From Marinobacterium mangrovicola (GTDB taxonomy: Bacteria > Pseudomonadota > Gammaproteobacteria > Pseudomonadales > Balneatricaceae): 64,000 nucleotides of DNA. Shown here in pieces: positions 23,147 through 32,407 of the stretch. The DNA is taken from the NCBI RefSeq assembly GCF_004339595.1, contig NZ_SMFU01000008.1, positions 1 to 64,000 of the forward strand. Direction: 5' to 3'. The notes beneath the pieces were generated by a model that saw only the letters and a program-made list of their open reading frames with translations, made no database searches and was not told where the DNA came from. Positions within the stretch are counted from its first letter, which is position 1. Every line of letters begins with the position of its first letter. The translations under genes were made by a program, and so were the position numbers.

Positions 23147-24163
23147 CTACTGGCCGGGCAGTAACAGGGTTTTTGATGGTTCTCCGGGTATTTCACGGGC
23201 CAGACGCGGGACGAGATAACCGGGCAGACATGCCTGAAGTTTCGCCACCAGTTGTTTGGCCTCGGCATCGCTGATATCGAAATGAGCGGCGCCCGCCACC
23301 GGATCGAGCACAAACAGATAGTAGGGTAGCACTCCGCACTCGAAAAGGGTTTCGCTGAGTGCTTTTTGAGTATCGACGCTTTCGTTGATTCCCCGCAGCA
23401 GAACCGCCTGGTTCAGCACCGTAATGCCGGCTCGGATAAGTCGCTTAATGGCGTCGCGGACGCTGTCGTCGATCTCCTGGGGGTGGTTGCAGTGCAGTAC
23501 CAGCACCGGCTTCAACCGGGTGCCGGTCAATGCGTTGACCAACCCTTCGGTCACCCTGTCCGGAATCACGATCGGCAGCCTGGTATGCACCCGTAAGCGC
23601 TTCAGATGTGAACGCTGGGCCAGGTCGGCCACCATGCGCTTGAGTCTAGAGTCCGGTGTGACCAGCGGGTCGCCGCCGGAGAGAATGGCCTCTTCCAACT
23701 CTGGATGGGTATCGATATAAGTCAGTGCCTGTTGCCAGTGTTCGCCGCCGAGTTGGTTATCCTGGTAGGGAAAGTGGCGGCGGAAACAGTAACGGCAGTT
23801 GATGGCGCAGCCGCCGCTGCCGATCAGCAGTACCCGGTCGCGGTACTTGTGGACAACGCCGGGCATGGGGTTCGCGCCAAGCTCAGCCAGCGGATCGGCG
23901 CTGAAACCGCTCACCGGTATCATCTCCTGCTGTTGCGGTAGCACCTGCAGCAGAATTGGGTCCTCGGGGTCGCCTGGGCGGATTCGGGCTACCAGCTCTC
24001 TGGGTACGCGCAGTGCAAATTGCGCCAGGGCTGCTGCGTCGCCGAGCTGGACGGGAAGTGCCAGTTTTGCCAGCAATTCATTGGGGTCGGTAATAGCGTT
24101 GCGCAACGCGTGTTGCCAGGCATCGTGAGCGGGCCAGCAGGCGGTCATGTCGGAGTTCTTCAA
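23147..24163 (-). CDS. epmB: EF-P (R)-beta-lysine formation enzyme, lysine 2,3-aminomutase-like
   Basis: This 338-aa radical-SAM/PLP enzyme converts L-lysine to (R)-beta-lysine for EF-P modification. The cluster motif [15 protein letters not shown] gives the CxxxCxxC set. A PLP lysine is expected in the C-terminal LLPG-type region. It is divergent from efp, with epmA downstream of efp, so all three parts of the beta-lysylation route are together. Length fits EpmB (YjeK). Confidence 0.96.
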   Translation of the reverse strand: MKNSDMTACWPAHDAWQHALRNAITDPNELLAKLALPVQLGDAAALAQFALRVPRELVARIRPGDPEDPILLQVLPQQQEMIPVSGFSADPLAELGANPMPGVVHKYRDRVLLIGSGGCAINCRYCFRRHFPYQDNQLGGEHWQQALTYIDTHPELEEAILSGGDPLVTPDSRLKRMVADLAQRSHLKRLRVHTRLPIVIPDRVTEGLVNALTGTRLKPVLVLHCNHPQEIDDSVRDAIKRLIRAGITVLNQAVLLRGINESVDTQKALSETLFECGVLPYYLFVLDPVAGAAHFDISDAEAKQLVAKLQACLPGYLVPRLAREIPGEPSKTLLLPGQ

Positions 24164-24354
24164 CGGGGGTGGATGTCAGTGCGCCATTCTGCCGAAGGAG
24201 CCGCCCGTGTATCAAGCAATCATCCGTGCATCCGGCTGTGCCAGTGGACTTGGCCAGAGGCTCCCCTGTACACTTTACCGCACTTTTTCTGCCGGCTTTT
24301 CCGGCACGTTTGCAAGTTTTCAAGCTTAATCCAAGCATAAAGCGGAACCATTCA

Positions 24355-24918
24355 ATGGCTACATACTCCAGCAACCAGTTCAAAAACGGCCTTAAGGTGA
24401 TGATCGAAGGCGATCCTTGCAGCATGGTCGATGTCGATTTCGTAAAACCGGGTAAGGGTCAGGCGTTTACCCGTGTGCGTCTGCGTAACCTGATGACCGG
24501 CCGTATCTGGGAACGGACATTCAAATCGAACGAATCGTTGGAAAGTGCCGATGTCATGGACCGTGACATGGAATACCTCTACAACGATGGCGAAATGTGG
24601 CACTTCATGGAGCCAAGCAGCTTCGAGCAGTTCGCCGCCGATGCGAACGCCGTGGGCGACGCTGGCAAGTGGCTGAAAGAGCAGGACAAGTGCATGGTCA
24701 CCCTGTGGAACGACAACCCGATTGCCGTGACTCCGCCGAACTTCGTCGAGCTGGAAGTGGTTGAGACTGACCCGGGCCTCAAGGGTGATACCGCCCAGGG
24801 TGGCTCCAAGCCTGCGACGCTGAGCACTGGCGCTATCGTGCGTGTGCCGCTGTTCATTGAGCGCGGTGAAGTGCTCAAGATCGATACCCGTACCGGCGAA
24901 TACGTCAGCCGCGCCTGA
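24355..24918 (+). CDS. efp: Elongation factor P
   Basis: This 187-aa three-domain beta-barrel factor relieves ribosome stalling at polyproline. The start at 24355 ([12 protein letters not shown]) matches the family; the longer frame upstream is non-homologous. The modified residue Lys34 lies in VKPGKGQAF, the loop used by EpmA. Codons are those of a well expressed gene. A hairpin follows the stop codon. Confidence 0.97.
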   Translation: MATYSSNQFKNGLKVMIEGDPCSMVDVDFVKPGKGQAFTRVRLRNLMTGRIWERTFKSNESLESADVMDRDMEYLYNDGEMWHFMEPSSFEQFAADANAVGDAGKWLKEQDKCMVTLWNDNPIAVTPPNFVELEVVETDPGLKGDTAQGGSKPATLSTGAIVRVPLFIERGEVLKIDTRTGEYVSRA

Positions 24919-24926
24919 TCGATCCG

Positions 24927-24951
24927 GCCGGCCCTGTATTGCGGGGCCGGC
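24927..24951 (+). terminator. Hairpin after efp
   Basis: GCCGGCCC (24927-24934) pairs with GGGCCGGC (24944-24951) around a 9-nt loop. The T-run is poor (GTTCAAA), so termination may be weak or Rho-assisted. Confidence 0.5.
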
Positions 24952-25234
24952 GTTCAAACCAGGGCGCTGGATGTTCATTAAATGAACATTAATTGCACTG
25001 CCGGGGATGGCATTGGCGTTTTTTTGTTGCTAGCATGTCCGTACGGATATCGATAGACGGAACAGGTCGCCCAACCTGCCCGTCACCCAAATATCGTTTC
25101 CGCATTCCAGCGAACGAGTCTCTCTCGAAAAGGCAAACCTGGCTCACCGGGTGCGCAAAGCTACGGGTTTAATCGGATTAGACCGCCGAGCTACCGAAAG
25201 AGAGATTCACCCCATCGCAGTTTGCTCATCATCT
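24952..25234. promoter_or_regulatory. efp-epmA spacer with a palindrome
   Basis: About 280 nt without a gene. A perfect inverted repeat, ATGTTCATT-A-AATGAACAT (24971-24989), could be an operator for epmA or a chance palindrome. A T7 run follows at about 25020. A weak GAGAG lies too far upstream of epmA to serve as its ribosome site, so the epmA start is uncertain. Confidence 0.5.
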
Positions 25235-26218
25235 ATGAGTTCCCCAATGTTAGCGATTCAAGACTGGCGTCCTGGTACGTCAATCGAGCGGCTCCGTGCC
25301 CGCGCCAAACTGCTGCGCCTTGTGCGCGAGTTTTTCTCCGACCGTGATGTTATGGAAGTGGATACACAGCTGCTTTCCCATTGCGCGGTCAGCGATCCCT
25401 TTATCGACTCCATCGAAGCCTCCTACCGGCCAGCGCCGGGTCAGGATGGACTATCGCTGTATCTGCAGACCTCACCCGAATACGCAATGAAGCGCCTATT
25501 GGCGGCGGGCAGTGGTGCGATCTACCAGCTTGGTAAGGTGTTCCGTAACGGCGAAAGTGGCAGCCGTCATAACCCGGAATTCACCATGCTGGAATGGTAC
25601 CGGCCGGGCTGGGATGCACAGGCACTGATGGATGAAGTAGAGGCCTTGGTGGCCGAGGCGATACCCGGTTTCGTTGCACAGCGAATCAGTTATCGCGATC
25701 TGTTTCTACGTGAGCTTGGCGTGGATACGCATGTCGCAACATTGGACGAGCTGGCTGCGCTTTGCCGTCAGCATGTGGATGCGCCGTTTGCAGATGACGA
25801 TCGGGACACCTGGCTTAACCTGCTGATGTCCGAAGTGATTGAACCACGGCTGCAGGCGCCGGTATTTGTGCACAGCTTCCCGGCGACCCAGGCGGCGCTG
25901 GCGCAGGTCGTAGAGGATGAGACCGGCACACCAGTGGCGACCCGGTTTGAGCTTTTCGTCCGCGGCATCGAGCTGGCGAACGGCTATCAGGAACTGACCG
26001 ATGCACCGGAACAGGCGCGTCGCCTGGAGCTGGATCAGCAGAAACGCCATGCGCTCGGGTTGCCGGAGCGGCCGCTGGAGCATCGCCTGGTCAGCGCGCT
26101 GGAAGCGGGGATGCCAGACTGTGCCGGTGTGGCGCTGGGGTTTGATCGCCTGGCGATGCTGGCGCTGAATGCTGCGCGCATCGACGAGGTGATTCCGTTC
26201 AGCTTTGAGCGCGCCTGA
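25235..26218 (+). CDS. epmA: EF-P lysyltransferase EpmA (GenX, PoxA)
   Basis: This LysRS-like enzyme of about 327 aa ligates beta-lysine to Lys34 of EF-P. It has only the class II catalytic core (motif 2 FRNGESG.RHNPEFTMLEWYR, motif 3 GVALGFDRLAM) and no anticodon-binding domain, as in EpmA. I chose MSSPMLAIQDW; starting 12 nt later at MLAIQDW is equally possible. A hairpin overlaps its 3' end, convergent with the next gene. Confidence 0.93.
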   Translation: MSSPMLAIQDWRPGTSIERLRARAKLLRLVREFFSDRDVMEVDTQLLSHCAVSDPFIDSIEASYRPAPGQDGLSLYLQTSPEYAMKRLLAAGSGAIYQLGKVFRNGESGSRHNPEFTMLEWYRPGWDAQALMDEVEALVAEAIPGFVAQRISYRDLFLRELGVDTHVATLDELAALCRQHVDAPFADDDRDTWLNLLMSEVIEPRLQAPVFVHSFPATQAALAQVVEDETGTPVATRFELFVRGIELANGYQELTDAPEQARRLELDQQKRHALGLPERPLEHRLVSALEAGMPDCAGVALGFDRLAMLALNAARIDEVIPFSFERA

Positions 26219-26237
26219 TGGCTCAGGTCGCGCTCAA
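26205..26237. terminator. Bidirectional hairpin between epmA and the PatB-type gene
   Basis: TTGAGCGCG (26205-26213) pairs with CGCGCTCAA (26229-26237), and inside it CCTGA pairs with TCAGG. The stem of about 14 bp with one bulge spans the epmA stop codon. On the plus strand GGCTTTAA follows. It likely separates the convergent genes. Confidence 0.5.
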
Positions 26238-26264
26238 GGCTTTAACGCTGAAGAGCTTGAACGC

Positions 26265-27419
26265 TTAAGCCGGCAAGGAGTTCAGCAAGGCGCGGCGGAT
26301 TCGCTCCACCGCCTCTTCGAGCCGGGCTCTCGGGCAGCCGAAGTTCAAGCGCATATAGCGATCGTCACCAAAGTCCCGCCCCGGCGACATGCCGACACCG
26401 GCCTGCTCGAAAAAGTGGGCCGGGTTTTCCAACTTCGCGCCACTGACGTCGATCCAGGCCAGGTAGGTCGCCTCGATATTGTTCAGTTTCAAGCCGGGCA
26501 GGGCGTTGATCTGCTCGATCAGGTAATCGCGATTTTCGCGCAGGTAGTCCAGCTGGGCACGGTTCCACTCATCGCCATCGGCGTAGGCCGCCTGGGCTGC
26601 CGTGTAACCCATCAGGTTGACGTCCGGCACTATGCCCTTGCGGGCGCGCTGGAAGCGTCGCCTTAGTTGCGGCTCCTGGATTACCGCGAAGGAGCAGCCA
26701 AGCCCGGCGATGTTGTAGGTTTTGCTGGGCGCCATCAGCGTGATGGTGCGTGCGGCAATCTCGTCATTCAGTGAAGCCAGCGGGATATGAGTCAGGCCCG
26801 GCTCCAGTATCAGGTCACAGTGGATTTCGTCGGAGCAGACCAGCAGGTCATGGCGGATCAGAATCTCGGCCAGCTGCTCCAGCTCTTCACGGCGGTAAAC
26901 GGTGCCGCCCGGGTTATGCGGGTTGCAGAACAGCAATAGCCGGGTCTGGGCGGTGATCGCCTGTTCCAGGGCATCAAAATCGATGCGCAGGCGGCCCTCG
27001 ATATGAGCCATCGGCAGGGTGATCAGCTCCCGCTCGGAAAGCCTTGGCGCCGACATGAACGGGGGGTAGATCGGCTGTGGCGACATGACGGCTTCGCCCG
27101 GGCTGGCGGCTGTGCGGCAGGCCAGATGCAGACCGCACACCAGTCCTGGCAGCCAGACCAGATCATCGGCACTGACCGACCAGCTGTAGAGCCTTTGCAG
27201 CCGTTCGCACACCTGCTCGTTGAGCACGGCGGGGGTGTTGGTGTAGCCGAATACGCCGTGGTCGACGCGTTCATGCAGTGCCTCAAGCACGGCCGCAGGT
27301 GCCATGAAATCCGTATCGGCGACCCACATCGGTAGAATCTCCTGGTCACGGTACTTTTCCCACTTCTGACTTGCCGTATCGCGGCGGTCGATCAGGCGGT
27401 CGAAATCGGTCGGAGCCAT
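26265..27419 (-). CDS. PatB/MalY-type aminotransferase, probable cystathionine beta-lyase
   Basis: This 384-aa fold type I PLP enzyme has the PLP lysine in APSKTYNIAGLG near residue 235 and the CNPHNPGG motif near 167. It begins with the FDRLIDRRDT..KWEKY segment characteristic of the PatB/MalY subgroup, whose members act as C-S beta-lyases and, in MalY, as a regulator. The exact substrate is not evident from context. It is monocistronic and divergent from leuA. Confidence 0.88.
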   Translation of the reverse strand: MAPTDFDRLIDRRDTASQKWEKYRDQEILPMWVADTDFMAPAAVLEALHERVDHGVFGYTNTPAVLNEQVCERLQRLYSWSVSADDLVWLPGLVCGLHLACRTAASPGEAVMSPQPIYPPFMSAPRLSERELITLPMAHIEGRLRIDFDALEQAITAQTRLLLFCNPHNPGGTVYRREELEQLAEILIRHDLLVCSDEIHCDLILEPGLTHIPLASLNDEIAARTITLMAPSKTYNIAGLGCSFAVIQEPQLRRRFQRARKGIVPDVNLMGYTAAQAAYADGDEWNRAQLDYLRENRDYLIEQINALPGLKLNNIEATYLAWIDVSGAKLENPAHFFEQAGVGMSPGRDFGDDRYMRLNFGCPRARLEEAVERIRRALLNSLPA

Positions 27420-27600
27420 GTTTCCCCTTCACTTAGCTGGTGAGCGTTGACCCAGGATCATCCTGGAAAAATGGTTTGTAGCAGCGGGTGTTAAAGCGGT
27501 GATTCAGGCGCTATATTAGCGCCGCATCCCCCTGCCATGGGCTGTATACTATAGCCCTGATCGTTATCGGACGCCCACGTCCAGGAATTCGGAGAACAGC

Positions 27601-29142
27601 ATGAGTAGCCAGGATCGAGTCATAGTTTTTGATACCACTCTGCGTGACGGCGAACAGAGCCCGGGCGCATCGATGACCCGTGATGAAAAGCTACGCATTG
27701 CCCGGCAACTGGAGCGGATGCGTGTCGATGTGATTGAAGCAGGCTTTGCTATCGCCAGTGTCGGTGACTTCGAATCGGTACAGGCGATCGCCCGCACCAT
27801 CAAGGACAGCACCGTCTGCTCACTGTCCCGAGCGCTGGATGGGGATATCGATCGCGCCGGTGAAGCGCTGCGTGAAGCCAACTCCGGTCGTATTCACACT
27901 TTTATCGCCACCTCGCCGATCCATATGAAGTACAAGCTGCAGATGGAGCCGGATCAGGTGGTCGAAAACGCCGTGCGTGCAGTCAAGCGCGCCCGTGGCC
28001 TGATCGACGATGTAGAGTTCTCGCTGGAAGATGCCAGCCGCTCCGAGATGGATTTCATGTGCCGCATCATCGAACAGGTGATCGACGCTGGCGCCCGCAC
28101 CATCAATATCCCGGATACCGTCGGTTATGCGGTGCCGGAAGAGTTCGGCCAGCGCATCGGCGAACTGATTCAGCGTATTCCCAATGCCGACAAGGCGATC
28201 TTCTCCGTGCACTGCCATAACGACCTGGGTCTGGCCGTGGCTAACTCCCTGGCGGCGGTGAGTGCAGGTGCGCGTCAGGTGGAGTGCACCATCAACGGCC
28301 TGGGCGAGCGTGCCGGTAACGCGGCGCTGGAAGAGATCGTCATGGCGCTGCGCACCCGCAAGGATATGCTCGGTCTGGAAACCGCTATCGATACCACCCA
28401 GATCGTTCCTGCTTCGCGGCTGGTCTCCAGTGTGACCGGCTTCCCGGTGCAGCCAAACAAGGCGATCGTGGGCGCCAACGCCTTTGCGCATGAGTCCGGT
28501 ATCCATCAGGATGGCGTGCTCAAGCATCGTGAAACCTACGAGATCATGACCGCCCAGGATGTGGGCTGGGGCACTAACCGCATGGTGCTGGGCAAACACT
28601 CCGGCCGTGCTGCGTTCCGCGCGCGTCTGGAAGAGCTGGGTACCACCTTTGCCACCGATGCTGAGCTCAACACCGCCTTTACCCGCTTCAAGGAGCTGGC
28701 GGATAAAAAACATGAGATCTTCGATGAAGACCTGATGGCGCTGGTCAGCGATGCGCGAGCCGAAGCCGCCAGCGAGAAGTATCGCCTCACCAGCCTCAGC
28801 GTTACCTCCCAGACCGGCGAGACCCCGGTGGCGAACATCAAGGTGATGATCGATGGTGAAGAGTACGCCGCAGAATCCGAAGGCAGCGGCCCGGTGGATG
28901 CGACCTTCAAGGCGATTGAGCAGGTGGCCAAGTCTGGCGCGAGCCTGTTGATCTACTCGGTAAACGCGGTGACCGAAGGCACTGATTCCCAGGGCGAAGT
29001 GACCGTGCGTCTCGAAAAGGGCGGCCGAATCGTCAATGGCCTGGGCGCCGATACCGATATCATCATTGCCTCAGGTAAAGCCTACCTGCATGCTTTGAAT
29101 ATGCTTGATGCCAATATCCAGAAAGCACATCCGCAGGTGTGA
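27601..29142 (+). CDS. leuA: 2-Isopropylmalate synthase
   Basis: This 513-aa enzyme condenses acetyl-CoA and 2-oxoisovalerate, the first step of leucine synthesis. The HMGL-like barrel starts with [12 protein letters not shown] and holds the metal site [12 protein letters not shown]. The C-terminal LeuA dimer/allosteric domain (about 390-505) binds leucine. The ribosome site CGGAGAA lies 6 nt upstream. I saw no leader peptide rich in Leu codons in the 180 nt before it. holD follows 13 nt downstream. Confidence 0.96.
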   Translation: MSSQDRVIVFDTTLRDGEQSPGASMTRDEKLRIARQLERMRVDVIEAGFAIASVGDFESVQAIARTIKDSTVCSLSRALDGDIDRAGEALREANSGRIHTFIATSPIHMKYKLQMEPDQVVENAVRAVKRARGLIDDVEFSLEDASRSEMDFMCRIIEQVIDAGARTINIPDTVGYAVPEEFGQRIGELIQRIPNADKAIFSVHCHNDLGLAVANSLAAVSAGARQVECTINGLGERAGNAALEEIVMALRTRKDMLGLETAIDTTQIVPASRLVSSVTGFPVQPNKAIVGANAFAHESGIHQDGVLKHRETYEIMTAQDVGWGTNRMVLGKHSGRAAFRARLEELGTTFATDAELNTAFTRFKELADKKHEIFDEDLMALVSDARAEAASEKYRLTSLSVTSQTGETPVANIKVMIDGEEYAAESEGSGPVDATFKAIEQVAKSGASLLIYSVNAVTEGTDSQGEVTVRLEKGGRIVNGLGADTDIIIASGKAYLHALNMLDANIQKAHPQV

Positions 29143-29155
29143 AGGTTAGTTGTTT

Positions 29156-30106
29156 GTGAGTTCGACCCAGCAGCAGAGATTTCAGCAGGAACAGCAGCGC
29201 CACGATTATCTGAGCGCCATCGGCATCACCAGTTGGCTGCCGCGCACCGAACTGCCGGGGGCGGCAACGTCTGCTGACTGGGTGGCTGGGTTCGTCCATG
29301 GCCAGGATGATGCCTGGGAAACGGATGATATCGATCTGGATCAGGCTCCTGCCGCCCAGAGCGCCCGGGAAGCGGTCGCGGCACTGGATACGGCCAAGCC
29401 TGCGCACCCCTCTGTTTCCGCAACAGAATCCGCGCCAGCGGCAGCGGTGGCAACGCCGGCCAACCAGGATGCGCGAGCTGCTGCCCGTGCGTCTCTGGAG
29501 CTTGAGCTTCCCTCCGACACAAAACCTGCCAGCAAGCCCAAGCCCGCAGCGGCTCAGCAGAGTCCTCAGCCCGATGAGGCGGCGGATAAGGTTAGTGTGG
29601 CGCCGCGCTCCGGTCCGCGTGTGGCGGCACCCCGGGTGAAGCTTGCGTTTATGCTGGCGGGTGATCTGCTGATTGTGGATAGCCTGCCGCCCGCCGGGCG
29701 TCAGGGCTTCGGTCGTCAGCACCAGCGCCTACTGCAGGGTATCCTCGCCTCGCTGGGGCAGAACGAAGCGGCCAGTGATGCCACGATTCTGTCCTGGCCG
29801 GTGTTGGCTGGCGCGTCCTTGAACCAGGGGCCGGATGAGTTGGCAAAGGCCGTAGCGCGCAAGCTGGAACATACCCTGGCGGTCAAACCGGTGAAACGGG
29901 CACTGCTGTTCGGCGAGAGTGCAGCACAGTGGCTGCTCGGGCGCGAAGAGGGACTGGATGCACTACGTGGCATCCGCTTTACCCTGCAGGCAGGTATCGC
30001 CTGCGTTGCCAGTCACAGTCTCAGTGAAGCATTACAGGTACCCGAAATGAAGGCGGATATCTGGCGTGATCTTCAGCCACTTTTGAGCAAAACGACTCAT
30101 GGTTGA
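29156..30106 (+). CDS. holD: DNA polymerase III subunit psi (HolD), extended form
   Basis: This protein of about 316 aa has N-terminal YLSAIGITSWLPR, which resembles the chi/SSB-side helix of E. coli HolD (QLGITQW). Its C-terminal part (KLAFMLAGDL, CVASHSLSEA, MKADIWRDL) follows the HolD fold order. Between them lies an Ala/Pro-rich linker of about 110 residues, so it is over twice the E. coli length (137 aa). The neighbour rimI, overlapping by 8 nt, is the classic holD partner. I chose GTG at 29156 because GAAGG lies 10 nt upstream. It links clamp loader and chi. Confidence 0.82.
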   Translation: MSSTQQQRFQQEQQRHDYLSAIGITSWLPRTELPGAATSADWVAGFVHGQDDAWETDDIDLDQAPAAQSAREAVAALDTAKPAHPSVSATESAPAAAVATPANQDARAAARASLELELPSDTKPASKPKPAAAQQSPQPDEAADKVSVAPRSGPRVAAPRVKLAFMLAGDLLIVDSLPPAGRQGFGRQHQRLLQGILASLGQNEAASDATILSWPVLAGASLNQGPDELAKAVARKLEHTLAVKPVKRALLFGESAAQWLLGREEGLDALRGIRFTLQAGIACVASHSLSEALQVPEMKADIWRDLQPLLSKTTHG

Positions 30107-30548
30107 GCTGCGTCGGGCCAGTCTGGCTGACCTGGATACGATCCATAAACTGGATGACCGCAGCTTTCATGAGGCCTGGTCCGAAAAACAGTGGCACGGC
30201 ATGCTGTCCAACCCCAAACGTTTCCGTTGCTGGTTGCAGGATCTGGATGGCCGGCCGCTGGGTTTCCTTCTTTTTGGCGTAGTGCTGGATGAGGCGGAGC
30301 TGCTGCGTATCGGTGTGGATCCGGCGCACCAGGGCGAGGGTCGGGCGACCGCCATGCTTGAGAGCGGACAGACCCTGCTGGAAGCGGAAGGGGTTGCTTC
30401 CTTTCACCTGGAGGTACGCGAATCCAACTCTGTGGCACAGCATCTCTATCACCGCTGCGGCTGGCAGCAGACGGGCCGCCGGCGCAACTATTACAACGAT
30501 GAAGAGGGCAGCGAAGATGCGCTGCTTTTTAGCCGCTACCTGGATTGA
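30099..30548 (+). CDS. rimI: Ribosomal protein S18 alanine N-acetyltransferase
   Basis: This 149-aa GNAT enzyme acetylates the N-terminal Ala of ribosomal protein S18. The acetyl-CoA loop HQGEGRATAML lies near 80, and the FHLEVRESNSVAQHLY motif with YxxCGW near 105-125 is typical of RimI. It overlaps holD by 8 nt, as in the holD-rimI operon of enterobacteria. Length fits. Confidence 0.94.
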   Translation: MVELRRASLADLDTIHKLDDRSFHEAWSEKQWHGMLSNPKRFRCWLQDLDGRPLGFLLFGVVLDEAELLRIGVDPAHQGEGRATAMLESGQTLLEAEGVASFHLEVRESNSVAQHLYHRCGWQQTGRRRNYYNDEEGSEDALLFSRYLD

Positions 30549-30634
30549 TCTGGGTCAGTGGTATTGACGGGCCACGCCAATCCAATGTCTTACACTAGAC
30601 GTAACTCCCGTACTCCCGCACTGGAATTCGGTCA

Positions 30635-31303
30635 ATGACCCCAAACGAAGGACTGGTGTCCGGAATCTGGCTGGGCATCTCCGCACTGATCTATATCGGC
30701 ATTATGGCGTTCGCCCTCTGGCGACTGCCGTGGAATGTGCTTAAGCGCGAAAAGGGAATTCAGCACCTGCTGTTCGGTGCAGCGGTGGTGCTGATGTTGA
30801 TGTGGACCCTGCGCGCCGGGTTGTCGCCAGGGCTGTCGATCCATTTCGTCGGCATGACTACGCTGACGCTGATGTTCGGTTGGGATCTGGCGATCTGCGC
30901 CGGTAGTGCGGCATTGATAGGCCTCACCCTGATAGGTCGGGAAGCCTGGCAGGATCTGCCGTTGAATGGGCTCTGCTGGGTCATCATACCCTCGCTGGTC
31001 AGTTTGGCGGTGCTGCGCATCGTCGAAGCGAAGCTGCCGCGTAACTTTTTCGTTTACCTGTTTCTCTGTGCCTTTCTCGGCGGCGGGCTTTCCGCCGCCG
31101 CCGGAGGCATGTCTATCGGTTCGCTGCTCTGGCTGGCCGATGTCTATCCCTGGAGCAAGATCTACCACGAATATGTGCGCTATCTGCCTTTGATCATGTT
31201 CCCGGAAGGTCTGCTTAACGGCATCATCATGACCGGTATGATGGTGTTTCACCCCGACTGGATCCGGACCTTTGACGCCCGCCGTTATATAGATGAACAG
31301 TGA
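30635..31303 (+). CDS. CbiM-like membrane protein (ECF transporter S-component type)
   Basis: This 222-aa integral membrane protein has about six hydrophobic segments. The segment RYLPLIMFPEGLLNGIIMTG near the C-terminus resembles energy-coupling-factor permeases of the CbiM/NikM group. No ATPase or CbiO/Q gene lies nearby, so its role, perhaps metal or cofactor uptake with distant partners, is unclear. It is followed by a good terminator at 31481-31504. Confidence 0.7.
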   Translation: MTPNEGLVSGIWLGISALIYIGIMAFALWRLPWNVLKREKGIQHLLFGAAVVLMLMWTLRAGLSPGLSIHFVGMTTLTLMFGWDLAICAGSAALIGLTLIGREAWQDLPLNGLCWVIIPSLVSLAVLRIVEAKLPRNFFVYLFLCAFLGGGLSAAAGGMSIGSLLWLADVYPWSKIYHEYVRYLPLIMFPEGLLNGIIMTGMMVFHPDWIRTFDARRYIDEQ

Positions 31304-31480
31304 TTCTGTATTCTTCTTCGGCTAAAAACCGTTAACGTGCCTCGTAAAGTCCAGTGCTCTTACTTACATCCAGACAGTAGTGAGTACGTTTTATTGTTGA
31401 GCAAATTCTGGAATAAAGTTTAGCTCTGCACTGTTTATTTCCCTCTCCCGGTTATGGATACTCGATCTGAACTTACAGAG

Positions 31481-31504
31481 ACGGCAGCTTGACTGCCGTT
31501 TTTT
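31481..31504 (+). terminator. Rho-independent terminator
   Basis: ACGGCAG (31481-31487) pairs with CTGCCGT (31493-31499) around CTTGA, followed by a run of T. It separates the CbiM-like gene from the FadR-type regulator and its AT-rich upstream region (31510-31550). Confidence 0.82.
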
Positions 31505-31562
31505 CAGGCTCTAATAATTAATCATAATTATTTATATTAATTGCCTGAATTCAGGAGCGCAG

Positions 31563-32309
31563 ATGGCCGGACCTATCAAAAGACGACGCAAGCAGAAACT
31601 GTCCGACCTGATCGTTGATGAGGTGAAGGCGATGATCGTGGCGGAAAAACTGCTGCCGGGTGATCGCCTGCCGAGCGAGAAAGAGCTGATCGAAGAGTTC
31701 GGCTGTTCCAAGGGAACGGTGCGGGAGGCGCAGAAGGCGCTGGAGGTCGAGGGGCTGATCTGGACCCGCCCGGGTCCTGGCGGCGGTGCCTGGCTTTCGG
31801 AGGTGGGCACAGAGCCTGCCAGCAAGGCGCTGCGCAACTACCTCTACTTCAAGCACCTGTCGGCGGAACAGGTGTACCAGATGCGCAAGCTGATCGAGGT
31901 TGAGCTGGCCGTGTCGGTGGTGGGGCATCTCAAGGAGCGGGAGTTCGAACTGCTGGATGAATATATCCGCGCCTGCAGCGAACCGCCGGTTTCCGAAGAG
32001 GAGCAGCGCGAGCAGCGCATCGCCGAGCTGGAGTTTCACAACGTACTGGCGGATGCCTGCCCGAACCCGGTGCTCGGATTTATCGGTCGCTTTCTCAACG
32101 AAACCCTGCGCGATCTGGTGGTGCTGAAAAAGTCCTACCAGATTGATGCCTACGAATTCACCCGCTCAAACGTGGATTACCACGTGGAGCTGGTAACGGC
32201 CTACCGCAATGCGGATGAGGCTACTGTGCGTCGCCTGATGGGCGAACACATGTGCGAAGCCGAAGAGCACTTTGTCGCGCTTGACGGCCAGATCTCCCGA
32301 AAGATGTAA
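31563..32309 (+). CDS. GntR-family regulator of the FadR subgroup
   Basis: This 248-aa regulator has an N-terminal winged helix (about 10-75, LPSEKELIEEFGCSKGTVREAQKALEV split across it) and an all-helical FCD ligand domain (about 95-235) with the metal/ligand His residues of that family. It is the first gene of the transport and amidohydrolase cluster and likely responds to a small organic acid or amino-acid derivative from that pathway. The ligand is inferred, not seen. Confidence 0.88.
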   Translation: MAGPIKRRRKQKLSDLIVDEVKAMIVAEKLLPGDRLPSEKELIEEFGCSKGTVREAQKALEVEGLIWTRPGPGGGAWLSEVGTEPASKALRNYLYFKHLSAEQVYQMRKLIEVELAVSVVGHLKEREFELLDEYIRACSEPPVSEEEQREQRIAELEFHNVLADACPNPVLGFIGRFLNETLRDLVVLKKSYQIDAYEFTRSNVDYHVELVTAYRNADEATVRRLMGEHMCEAEEHFVALDGQISRKM

Positions 32310-32407
32310 CACCGATAACAATCAGATCCTGCCCACAGGATCGCCAGTGCCCAACCTCAAAGCGAAAAATAACAACACATTAAAAGCCCGAAAAAGAGGT
32401 AAACAGA

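Noticed and set aside
31304-31562. NtrC or sigma-54 site upstream of the amide importer cluster
   Set aside because: I looked for GCAC-N6-GGTGC and GG-N10-GC here and at 32310-32407 and found none.
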